A DNA stretch of 64,000 nt from an uncultured Clostridia bacterium (GTDB lineage: Bacteria; Bacillota; Clostridia; UBA1381): assembly GCA_934489015.1 (NCBI GenBank), contig CAKSSN010000006.1, positions 1-64,000 of the forward strand, written 5' to 3'. Made by a program: the position numbers and the translations under genes. Below, in pieces: positions 45,701-52,874 of this stretch. Under the pieces are notes generated by a model, which saw only the letters and a program-made list of their open reading frames with translations, did no database searches and was not told the DNA's origin. Numbering within the stretch: the stretch's first letter is position 1; each line of letters starts with the position of its first letter.

Positions 45701-47189
45701 GGCGGTGCTTGACGGCGGAAACGTCGATACGCTCGAAAAGGGAAACAACGTTATTAAAAACTGCATTTTGAGCCGCTGCTCGGAGAAGATACGCAACTAT
45801 GACGCAATTCTTGTAAAAGGCTGCGGAAACAGCGTTATAAACAACAGCATAAGCAGAACGCCGTTTCAGGCGATAAGGCACTACGGAAACGATCATTTGA
45901 TTTCATATAACGAGATTTATAACGTGCGTCAGGAATCCGACGATACCGGAGCGATTTACTGCGGCAGAAACACACTTCAAAGAGGTACGGAGATTTCATA
46001 TAACTATTTGCATGACCTTTTAAGCACGCAGCAGCTTAACTTTAAGCATATTCCGGCTATTTACTGGGATGACGGTCAAAGCGGCGTAAAGGCAGTGTAC
46101 AATATTATACAAAATGCGGAAATGGACGTTTACACAAACGGAGTTGACAACAATTTCAGCTATAATACGTCGGTTGATTTGAAGAAAAAGCACTGGTATT
46201 TTAAAAATCAGGTCGGCGCAAATGTTGCGGCGTGCAACACAAACGAGGAACAGACAACCTTTGGCGGTCATATTGCAAATGAAGAGCTTTACTACAGCCG
46301 TTATCCGAACCTTAAAACCATAACAGGCTCATCGCTTGCGGGCTCGATATTCGGAAACAGCCTTTATAAGCTCAATACGATTAAAAATAATCTGTCTGTA
46401 AACGGAGCGACAAACAGCATAAGCTATTTTGTTTCGTCGGGAAATTCAAATTGCACGGGAAATGCCGAAGTAAGCTCGTTTGACGGATTTGTAAATGCAT
46501 CGGGCGGCGATTTCAGAGTTAAAAACTCCTCCGCGTACGGCTCGCTCGGCGTTTTGAATGAGGATTTTGATATTTCGGCTATAGGAATTGTAAGCGAAAA
46601 TAAAATGCCGTATAAGGATTTGAAAGCCGTAAGCCCTTATAATAATGAAGTGGTCAGCTCGGAAAATGTACATTTTATGTGGAATGATATTCCTTATGCA
46701 ACAAAATATTTGCTTGAGGTTTCGTCGGATTTAGGCTTTGAAAATATTGTATCGAGCACAGAGGTATATTATAATTATGCCGACATTTCTTTGCCTGAGG
46801 CGGGCGGCAGTGTATATTATTGGCGCGTTACGGCGAAAAATACGTCAAATGACTTCAGGGGTGAGCAGAAAAGTGACGTATATACATTTAGTTGCGGCGA
46901 AAAAATATCCGCGTCCGCGCAGCTTTCAGAGGATAACACGATAGATGTTAAGCTTACGAACAACTATTATAAGGACGGAATTGACGCTGATATAATAATT
47001 GCCGAATATGACAAGGATGGCCGACTTATCAATGCGCAGAAATACAGCAGAACGCTTCCCTGCGGCGTACAGCTTTCGTTTGCCGGAAGAAAGCCGTCGG
47101 TTACAGACCCCGAAAACAAAGCATTGGTCAGAATGTTTATATGGGATAAGGAGCTTACTCCGCTAAGAGAAGTCGTAATTGTAAAATAA
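42702..47189 (+). CDS. Secreted beta-helix protein with tandem N-terminal modules
   Basis: A 1495-residue protein, the largest in the window. A signal peptide (about 1-26) is followed by two tandem copies of a CBM-plus-Ig unit (about 35-340 and 345-620); both contain LTDEWQDFKATITLP. The beta-helix runs from about 624 (IYVSPDGSDSNSGAYSSPL, with ALYLADEEQPLAEWP) to about 1300. Then come a fibronectin III-like domain (FMWNDIPYATKYLLEVSS, YYWRVTAKN) and a C-terminal 'W-D' module (MFIWDKELTPL). No SLH repeats are seen. The GH141/GH120-like core suggests a glycan hydrolase; activity is inference. Its promoter is shared in design with that of the gene at 48350. Confidence 0.8.
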   Translation: MKRLLSYALALFLSVNILPGGLHTYAQEDILPGDLTDYTAGEKYANVIDPTHMGGFTYLCINNNASLTYNCDESTKTIRWYVKDGYDGFSLNRAPSEFGFEGFEISQPRDSRYTLDLDVESGKTYVIAARVKNDGSSEAVHFGASMNNTWSPSEVVYSNEYGKDGMALTDEWQDFKATITLPDDYVEAAAESNKSGGYYKRIYLGLNKAMKPDTSFLVDVSDKNSFYVAKEQPYDINVSAEGSTALINKRSIVLSAEIINQIGTHGGLDQSVRWYAMKGDRSAFEEKINFTENENGTVTAVLDEDISRGEYIIAAKSEKYGSLVRCVKIAYEKNSLDDKSINVPDNIIPDASAGHGTDYLQMNCVGVKLNATLSENGRAFNRFSYDGSSALTPDTSSGYFAAFELNAPAKPLGFVGEAGKTYVYSAKVRKYGNSEVSAFGIAMNDTWDPSYVITTNEYGKGGMTLTDEWQDFKATITLPDTYKNNNLSIYSNAVYCGLPTGSAGGSGFDIDTSDKNSVYFAEEKPHNIVIKCDKKDKLGAGDEFDISAEVVNQIGIKGTLSQNLRWYCLNSERNEAVSGVILTKTADGVHVKIENAVNADNIFIVAVSDDYALVGSTGLTKGSRKTIYVSPDGSDSNSGAYSSPLATITGAKNKVKAMSASEPDAMYDVVFRGGVYRFDDTVSFSGDNSAADGSHITYRAYDGEKVVFSGATEIDLSAASVVTDENILSRLKDDVHGKVYEIDLNAQNFPYSVSGSEAEPTAQQLCSYWEYPALYLADEEQPLAEWPNGEGNFATWTYKSKAAAGYTDADPDRWGGATDWWIGGYLTWDYQYVRLPGVSVDTENKLLNVKTDSNFYMSEGRSDITHRYKAYNLLEEIDVPGEWYIDSSSMKLYYYIPHGADGTLEISTLKSTMLDLKNVSNVSFEGIEFTKTRGNAVTMTNCRSVSFNGCTFTDIGVDAIKTVGSVYAETDRDYWQRQFIDAAYNCEISDCIFYNIGGHAAVLDGGNVDTLEKGNNVIKNCILSRCSEKIRNYDAILVKGCGNSVINNSISRTPFQAIRHYGNDHLISYNEIYNVRQESDDTGAIYCGRNTLQRGTEISYNYLHDLLSTQQLNFKHIPAIYWDDGQSGVKAVYNIIQNAEMDVYTNGVDNNFSYNTSVDLKKKHWYFKNQVGANVAACNTNEEQTTFGGHIANEELYYSRYPNLKTITGSSLAGSIFGNSLYKLNTIKNNLSVNGATNSISYFVSSGNSNCTGNAEVSSFDGFVNASGGDFRVKNSSAYGSLGVLNEDFDISAIGIVSENKMPYKDLKAVSPYNNEVVSSENVHFMWNDIPYATKYLLEVSSDLGFENIVSSTEVYYNYADISLPEAGGSVYYWRVTAKNTSNDFRGEQKSDVYTFSCGEKISASAQLSEDNTIDVKLTNNYYKDGIDADIIIAEYDKDGRLINAQKYSRTLPCGVQLSFAGRKPSVTDPENKALVRMFIWDKELTPLREVVIVK
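43198..44137 (+). repeat. Near-identical 45-bp segments from an internal duplication
   Basis: The stretches near 43201-43245 and 44093-44137 differ at only about three bases. Each encodes LTDEWQDFKATITLP, and the upstream codons (NEYGKxGM) are also conserved. This fits a fairly recent tandem duplication of the N-terminal unit. Confidence 0.75.
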
Positions 47190-47194
47190 ATGCT

Positions 47195-47223
47195 TTGACA
47201 AACGGAGAAAAAGGTGTTATAAT
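47195..47223 (+). promoter_or_regulatory. Consensus promoter of the AraC regulator gene
   Basis: Perfect TTGACA (47195-47200), 17 bp, perfect TATAAT (47218-47223), six bases after the stop of the preceding gene. The regulator should therefore be made independently of the locus. Confidence 0.88.
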
Positions 47224-47285
47224 ATAAATATGTTATGTGCGGAGGACAGACCTTTGCGCTGCATTCTTTGCAGGGGGATATTTAT

Positions 47286-48179
47286 ATGAAAAGGTTTTCT
47301 ATACAAAATTCTATAACGCCGAACGATGATATAGAAATAAAATATATAGAGTACGGCTGTGACGAGCCGGAGCATTTGCACGGCGCGATAGAGCTTGTGT
47401 ATATCGTTTCCGGGTGCGGCGAAAATATTCTTGACGGACAGAGCATAAGGGTTAAGCGCGGAACGCTTATGCTGATAGATTATGACTGCGTTCACAGTAT
47501 TCATCTTTGGGACAGTATAAAGTATTATAATATTTTATTCAAGGCTTCGGTTTTGTCTGAGTTGGCGGATAAGGAAGCGGGACTTATAGAGCTTCTTAAA
47601 AAGCTTTACGGCTATGACGCGGAGAACAGATTTATATATACCGAGTTTGAAAACGATGAAGAAGCGCAGGAGATAGAGGATATTCTCTACAGTATGCTCG
47701 AAGAGGGTATAAAAAAAGAAAAAAGGTATGAGCGCATTATAAAAAACCGTCTTGATACGGTGATAAATCTTATGCTCAGGAATATAGACATAAGCACGAA
47801 AAGCGAAATTGACCCCATGATTTCCGAAGCGATAGAATACATAAGCGAAAACTGTACAAAAATGCTAAAGCTTGAGGACGTTGCCGGGAAATTTAACTAT
47901 ACTCCGAAATATTTTTCAAGCAAGCTCAAAAAGTACAGCGGTCTTAGCTTTAAGCAGCTGCTTGTGAGGAAAAAGATGAGCAATGTTATAGAGCTTTTAT
48001 GGAAAACAGATAAATCAATAGATGAGGTTATTCATGACTGCGGCTTTACAAACAAGACCTTTTTCTATGAGATGTTTGAGAAGGTTTACGGCGTAAAACC
48101 TAAGTTTATAAGGGAGTACAGAAACAATTACAACAAGTATATAGAGCTTAAGATGACAAACAAAAAACTGATAAACTGA
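47286..48179 (+). CDS. AraC family transcriptional regulator with cupin sensor
   Basis: A 297-residue one-component regulator from the ATG at 47286 with GGGGGA ahead; an upstream GTG frame has no support. The N-terminal cupin-like part (EHLHGAIELVYIVSG, LIDYDCVHSIHLW) probably binds a sugar. The C-terminal AraC domain has two helix-turn-helices (LEDVAGKFNYTPKYFSSKLK; IDEVIHDCGFTNKTFFYEMF). It lies between two genes with matching promoters, the second of which begins inside its last codons, so these are its likely targets. A long hairpin terminator follows. Confidence 0.9.
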   Translation: MKRFSIQNSITPNDDIEIKYIEYGCDEPEHLHGAIELVYIVSGCGENILDGQSIRVKRGTLMLIDYDCVHSIHLWDSIKYYNILFKASVLSELADKEAGLIELLKKLYGYDAENRFIYTEFENDEEAQEIEDILYSMLEEGIKKEKRYERIIKNRLDTVINLMLRNIDISTKSEIDPMISEAIEYISENCTKMLKLEDVAGKFNYTPKYFSSKLKKYSGLSFKQLLVRKKMSNVIELLWKTDKSIDEVIHDCGFTNKTFFYEMFEKVYGVKPKFIREYRNNYNKYIELKMTNKKLIN

Positions 48180-48258
48180 TACTTTTTGTGAAAATATAAC
48201 GATTTTTAAGCGTTAAAGTGCGGCTTTTCTGACATTGTAGAACAATATCGGCTATGAT
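48176..48258 (+). promoter_or_regulatory. Promoter B of the gene at 48350, twin of promoter A
   Basis: CTGATACTTTT at 48176 (overlapping the araC stop), AAAGTGC, CTGACATTGT with -35 CTGACA, 18 bp, and TATGAT (48253-48258). Block starts are 55 and 77 bases from the first block, exactly as in promoter A. The -10 lies inside the araC terminator hairpin. Confidence 0.65.
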
Positions 48259-48289
48259 ATAATTATTATAGTTGATATTGTTCTTTTTT
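48240..48289 (+). terminator. Terminator of the AraC regulator gene
   Basis: A stem of about 20 pairs: GAACAATATC (48240-48249) with GATATTGTTC (48274-48283), continued inside by CTATGATA with TATTATAG and two G-U pairs, loop TAAT, then TTTTTT. The long AT-rich stem overlaps promoter B. Confidence 0.85.
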
Positions 48290-48349
48290 ATAGTATTGAC
48301 AGCAGGCGCAGTCTGCATTTACTACAGAGCGGGAGGATGAATTGAAGCA

Positions 48350-51300
48350 ATGGAAAAAAGACGTGTTGCGGCGGCAGCGGCAGCTGCTGTTATGCTTTCG
48401 GTAACGCCGAATACCGGAGCTCAGATAAATAAAATATCGCATGATGAGCAGACAGGGAATATGCGCGTGCAGGGGAGCTTCCCGAATAATTATTCGGGTA
48501 CGGCGGCAGCGGAGGTTTTAAAGCCCGGAAAAACTGTTTCGGATAAGGATGCGGCTGCATATGTCGGTGAAATCCCGGTTAATTCGGACGGCAGCTTTGA
48601 CGCAATGTTTCGTATTGACGGCATAAGCGGAGAATATATGCTGCGCATAGGCGCGGACGGACAGATTTTTGAGAAGCCGTTTGTTTTTGTAAATCAGGAT
48701 GAAATGGACAGCTATTTAAAGGAAATTAATAATGCCGATTCCGCTCAGGAGCTTGGAAATATACTCGAGAGGGACTACGGAAGACTTAAAAATATCTGCT
48801 CTTTGGTTATTGCTCCGGAGGATAAAAGCTTTATTTATTCATCAATTTTTGAGCAAAGACCATCCGGCGGCTTTAAAAGCTTTGACGAGTTTAAACAATA
48901 TGCTGCTGAAACGGGGCTTATAAACGAGTTTTTAAAGGCAAAGGATAACAGAGCCGAAAAGCTTGCAAAGCTTTTTGATTATTTTGACGACGAATATCTC
49001 CCGGCGCTTGATGTTTGGAATAATGAGCAGATGGTAGATGCAGCTCTTAAGGAAAGCATAGCGCTTGCTATTCAAAACAAAGAGCCGCGCACGATAAAGG
49101 AAATAGAAGAGCTGTTTGCCGATTTGACCGTAACGGGCGCTATAGGCGCGGCAGGCTCAAAGGGCAGGGAGCTTAAAATTATAACGGCGGCACATTCGCT
49201 TATAAATGTCGATGAATACGATTATTTCAGCTTGCTTTCCGAAGCGAAGAAAATAAGCGTACTTTCGCTTATGAAGTCAAATTCCTACAGCAGCATTGCA
49301 GAATATCGCGACGCTTTTGACAAGGCTGTAAAGGAATATAAAAAGAACCAAACCAAAAAGCCGACAGCGCCGAGCGGATCGTCGGGGTCATCCTCCGGCG
49401 GCTCAAATGCAGGCTTTGTAACGGTTAAGGACACAAACGGAAGCGGAAACGAAAGCCCGTCTCCGACGCAAACGACTCAGCAGCCAAACGAGCCTTTTAC
49501 CGATCTTGATAATTATTCATGGGCAAAGGCTTCTATAGAAAAGCTCAGAAGAAATAAGATTATAAACGGTAAGGAAAGCGGAATATTCGCGCCGTCGGAT
49601 AACGTTAAGCGTGAGGAATTTACCTCAATGATAATAAAGGCGCTTTCGATGTATGACGATAATGCAGCTTATGACGCTTTCGGCGACGTTAAAAAGGACG
49701 ACTGGTATTACAGAGCCGTTGCATCGGCGGTGGCAAAGGGCATTATAAAGGGAATGTCTGACGATACTTTCGGAGCCGGACTTAATATAACGCGTCAGGA
49801 CGCTGTGCTTATATGCAAAAATGCCGCCGAAGCGGCAGGCGTTAAGTTTGAATTTAAAGAAGAGAGCTATTACAGCGCCGATTATGCAACGGACTGGAAC
49901 GCCTTTGAAGACCTCGATACCGTTGCGGATTATGCAAGGGACGCGGTTTATGATATGCAGCGCAAGGGACTTGTAAACGGAAAGAGCGGCAAAAATTTTG
50001 TTCCGCTTGACAATATGACAAGAGCGGAAGCGGCTGTACTTATTGACAGAATAATGGATGCGGTCCAGAACTCAAAAACAGCTGAAGAAGATAAGGACAG
50101 CGCGGTTTTTGATATGATGACGGCGCTTGGAATGTATGACGGAAGCCGCGACGGGCTTGATACCGAGCTTACGCGCGCCGAAGCGGCAAAAATTCTCTGC
50201 ACTCTTATGAATTTGCCGCAGGGAACGCCCGGAGATTTTCAGGCAGACGATTTGGCGGATAATATAAATTCGGGCTATATATACGCCGTGTGCACGAGAG
50301 GACTTATGAGCGCGGAGGATAATAAATTTAATCCGGATAATGCGCTTACCTTTGACGAGGCTGTTAAAATCGGTGTTTCGGCGCTCGGCGGAGCGGAAAT
50401 TGCCGAAAGCGGTGCAGGCTATGAAGGCGTAGCCGGGCAGAAAAATATGCTTACAGGCATAGAAAAAACAGAAAGCGGAACAATTACAAAGCGTAATTTT
50501 CTTAAAATGTTTTATAACATAAAGGACGAAAACGTATATCTTTCAAGCGTAAATGACGGAAAGAGCGAATACACCCAAAATGATAATAAAACCTTTTTAA
50601 GCTATTATCATGATATATACAAGGAAAAAAGCGGAAAGGTTACAGCAAATTCAAGAGCCGGAATATCCGGAGAAGCGGCGGCAGGCGACGGCTGCATAAA
50701 GATAGACTCTGCGGAATTTGCGTGTGAAAACCGTGACTATGACAATTACATAGGCAGAGAGGTTGAGTATTACTACCGCGATAAGGGCGGCGATTATGAG
50801 CTTGTTTATATGACAGGCAAAAGCAGAACAAAGGTAATGACTCTTTCGTCCGAGCAGATAGACGATTTTTCGGGAATGGAATATACATATATTCCTGATT
50901 TGGAAAACGAGAACAAAACAAAGAAGCTATCCGTTGACAGCAATGTGAATGTGGTTTACAATACTCAGACGATTTATGATTTTTCCGAAAAGGAATTAAA
51001 TCCGAAATCGGGCTATATAACATTTGTTGACGCAAACGGTGACGGAAAATACGATAAAGAAGATACGCTTGTAATAACGTCATATAAAAATGTTGTTGTA
51101 AGCAGTATTTCAAAGCAAAACGAGATAATTTACGATAAATATACAAATCTGTCAGACCCGGACAGCGAAAATTATAATCTTGATCTCGGCTCGATAGCAG
51201 ATTATACAATAAAGGATATGCACGGCGACGAATTCGGACTCGGAGAGCTTCGCGAATGGGATATTCTCGCTTCAATGGTAAGCCCCGACGGCAAATATGC

Positions 51301-52714
51301 GGAAATTACGCTTGTCGACGAGGCATACGGCGGAACGGTTACGGGCGTTAATCTTTCCGATGATGAATTTACGGTTGACGACAGAGTGGTTGAAATTTCA
51401 GATGACTGGCGCTCTGACAGATCGGTTATAAAAAACGGCAATAAGGTTACGGTTTACTACGATATGTTCGGCAAGGCGGCAGCTGTAAGAAGCGGAATTG
51501 CGCAGGGAGCGGAAACTTCGGATAATGCGGCGGCAACAGCGTCGGCAGAAAGGCTTGCTATTCTCGCAAAATGCGGCAATGACGACGAAAACGACGGCAA
51601 ATGCTATATTAAGACGTATTGGAATGATGAGAAGTTTACAAAAAGCTTCCTTGCCGACTATGTGAAAATCAACGGCAGCAGATATAAAAATGATGATTGC
51701 AGCGGCATTATAAATAATCTTGATCAGCTCGGAAAGGCGATTTTGATAAAATTTAATTCGGACGGGCTTGTAAGTGAAATTATAACGGCGGCGCTTCCGG
51801 GTCAGGACGAAAATCGCGGTCTGTGGCTGATAACATATCCGGGAGAAAGCCTCAAATACAAAGGCGGCGCGGCAAAGAGCTTCGGAAACCGTTTTGTGCT
51901 CAGCGATGTGGTTTATACTGTTCCGCAAAGCACCGACGATTTCGGTGACGCAGATAACTTTGCATATAATAATGCAAGCTTTGAAAACGACCGTGATTAT
52001 ACCGTTGACGCGTATACAACAAAGTGGCAGGGTGTTCAGCCGAATGTAATTGTTTACAGAACTCAGCGCAGCTCCGGCGGAACGTTTGATACCGGAAATG
52101 TGTTTGTTGTAAGCTCAATTGCCGAGAAGGTGAACGAGAATAAGGAGCCGGCATATGTTCTTGACGGTTATAATTATTCGATTTCTCTCGATACCGTATC
52201 GGCAAAGAGTTTTGAGCTTGACGAAAAGGCAATTGTTGTTGATATAGACGGAAATAAAAGGAATGACTTTGATATAAAAGACCTTGCGGCAGGCGATATT
52301 ATAAGCTACGGCTTAAACGGAAATAAACTTTCCGTTGCAATGCTTGCCTATGACAATAACGGCGAAAATTATTGGGTAACAAACAATCCCGGAACAATAT
52401 CCGCGTATACCTACGGCGGATATGCCTATTCGGTAACGGATGACGGCGGCTATCTTACAATGTGCGAGGGTATTCACCCGTCCGAGATAGATATTTCTTC
52501 CTATGAAAACGGCGGAAAATATCTGCAGAGCTTTAAGATAAGAAAATCATCGCTTTTAACCTTTGTTGATATGACAGGTAAAAAGGTGCAGTTTAAGTCG
52601 GGAAGTCCTGAGGATATTCAGACGTATGTAAGAGCCGGAAACGGCTGCTCAAGAGTTGCGGTTTGCTGTGACTGGCAGTCCTATGTTATTGGAATTATCG
52701 TTTATATTGACTGA
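48350..52714 (+). CDS. Giant SLH surface protein with C-terminal region of unknown function
   Basis: A 1454-residue protein. An alanine-rich signal peptide (about 1-24) is followed by an Ig-like domain (NSDGSFDAMFRIDGISGEYM) and a helical segment of about 200 residues. A Ser/Gly linker (about 337-360; PSGSSGSSSGGS) leads into three SLH repeats (about 380-575; PFTDLDNYSWAKASIEKL, DAFGDVKKDDWYYRAV, FEDLDTVADYARDAV). A possible further degenerate pair follows, then about 750 beta-rich residues that I do not recognise. The order matches the end of the protein at 25829 followed by the one at 29794, here fused into one chain. No catalytic motif is seen. GGGAGGA lies 12 bases before the ATG. Confidence 0.75.
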   Translation: MEKRRVAAAAAAAVMLSVTPNTGAQINKISHDEQTGNMRVQGSFPNNYSGTAAAEVLKPGKTVSDKDAAAYVGEIPVNSDGSFDAMFRIDGISGEYMLRIGADGQIFEKPFVFVNQDEMDSYLKEINNADSAQELGNILERDYGRLKNICSLVIAPEDKSFIYSSIFEQRPSGGFKSFDEFKQYAAETGLINEFLKAKDNRAEKLAKLFDYFDDEYLPALDVWNNEQMVDAALKESIALAIQNKEPRTIKEIEELFADLTVTGAIGAAGSKGRELKIITAAHSLINVDEYDYFSLLSEAKKISVLSLMKSNSYSSIAEYRDAFDKAVKEYKKNQTKKPTAPSGSSGSSSGGSNAGFVTVKDTNGSGNESPSPTQTTQQPNEPFTDLDNYSWAKASIEKLRRNKIINGKESGIFAPSDNVKREEFTSMIIKALSMYDDNAAYDAFGDVKKDDWYYRAVASAVAKGIIKGMSDDTFGAGLNITRQDAVLICKNAAEAAGVKFEFKEESYYSADYATDWNAFEDLDTVADYARDAVYDMQRKGLVNGKSGKNFVPLDNMTRAEAAVLIDRIMDAVQNSKTAEEDKDSAVFDMMTALGMYDGSRDGLDTELTRAEAAKILCTLMNLPQGTPGDFQADDLADNINSGYIYAVCTRGLMSAEDNKFNPDNALTFDEAVKIGVSALGGAEIAESGAGYEGVAGQKNMLTGIEKTESGTITKRNFLKMFYNIKDENVYLSSVNDGKSEYTQNDNKTFLSYYHDIYKEKSGKVTANSRAGISGEAAAGDGCIKIDSAEFACENRDYDNYIGREVEYYYRDKGGDYELVYMTGKSRTKVMTLSSEQIDDFSGMEYTYIPDLENENKTKKLSVDSNVNVVYNTQTIYDFSEKELNPKSGYITFVDANGDGKYDKEDTLVITSYKNVVVSSISKQNEIIYDKYTNLSDPDSENYNLDLGSIADYTIKDMHGDEFGLGELREWDILASMVSPDGKYAEITLVDEAYGGTVTGVNLSDDEFTVDDRVVEISDDWRSDRSVIKNGNKVTVYYDMFGKAAAVRSGIAQGAETSDNAAATASAERLAILAKCGNDDENDGKCYIKTYWNDEKFTKSFLADYVKINGSRYKNDDCSGIINNLDQLGKAILIKFNSDGLVSEIITAALPGQDENRGLWLITYPGESLKYKGGAAKSFGNRFVLSDVVYTVPQSTDDFGDADNFAYNNASFENDRDYTVDAYTTKWQGVQPNVIVYRTQRSSGGTFDTGNVFVVSSIAEKVNENKEPAYVLDGYNYSISLDTVSAKSFELDEKAIVVDIDGNKRNDFDIKDLAAGDIISYGLNGNKLSVAMLAYDNNGENYWVTNNPGTISAYTYGGYAYSVTDDGGYLTMCEGIHPSEIDISSYENGGKYLQSFKIRKSSLLTFVDMTGKKVQFKSGSPEDIQTYVRAGNGCSRVAVCCDWQSYVIGIIVYID

Positions 52715-52800
52715 TAAAATAAGCGGGCAAAAAAATAATCTCATGTTTTAAGAGAGCAGGGAGGGAAAAAGGAAAATAAATTAGCTGAAAATGTATAGGT

Positions 52801-52826
52801 GTGTGCGGCAGAACAAAGCCGCACAC
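52801..52826 (+). other. Leader hairpin before the gene at 52875
   Basis: GTGTGCGGC (52801-52809) pairs perfectly with GCCGCACAC (52818-52826) around an 8-base loop. No T-run follows. It is probably an mRNA-stabilising or processing element. Confidence 0.6.
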
Positions 52827-52874
52827 AAAGAAAGCAGGGAGCATTTGAGCGCTTCAAAGAAAGGAGTTTTTAAA

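Noticed and set aside
52791..52874. Longer N-terminus of the protein at 52875 from ATG 52791
   Set aside because: No ribosome site precedes it, the stretch includes the leader hairpin, and the GTG at 52875 gives a normal signal peptide.
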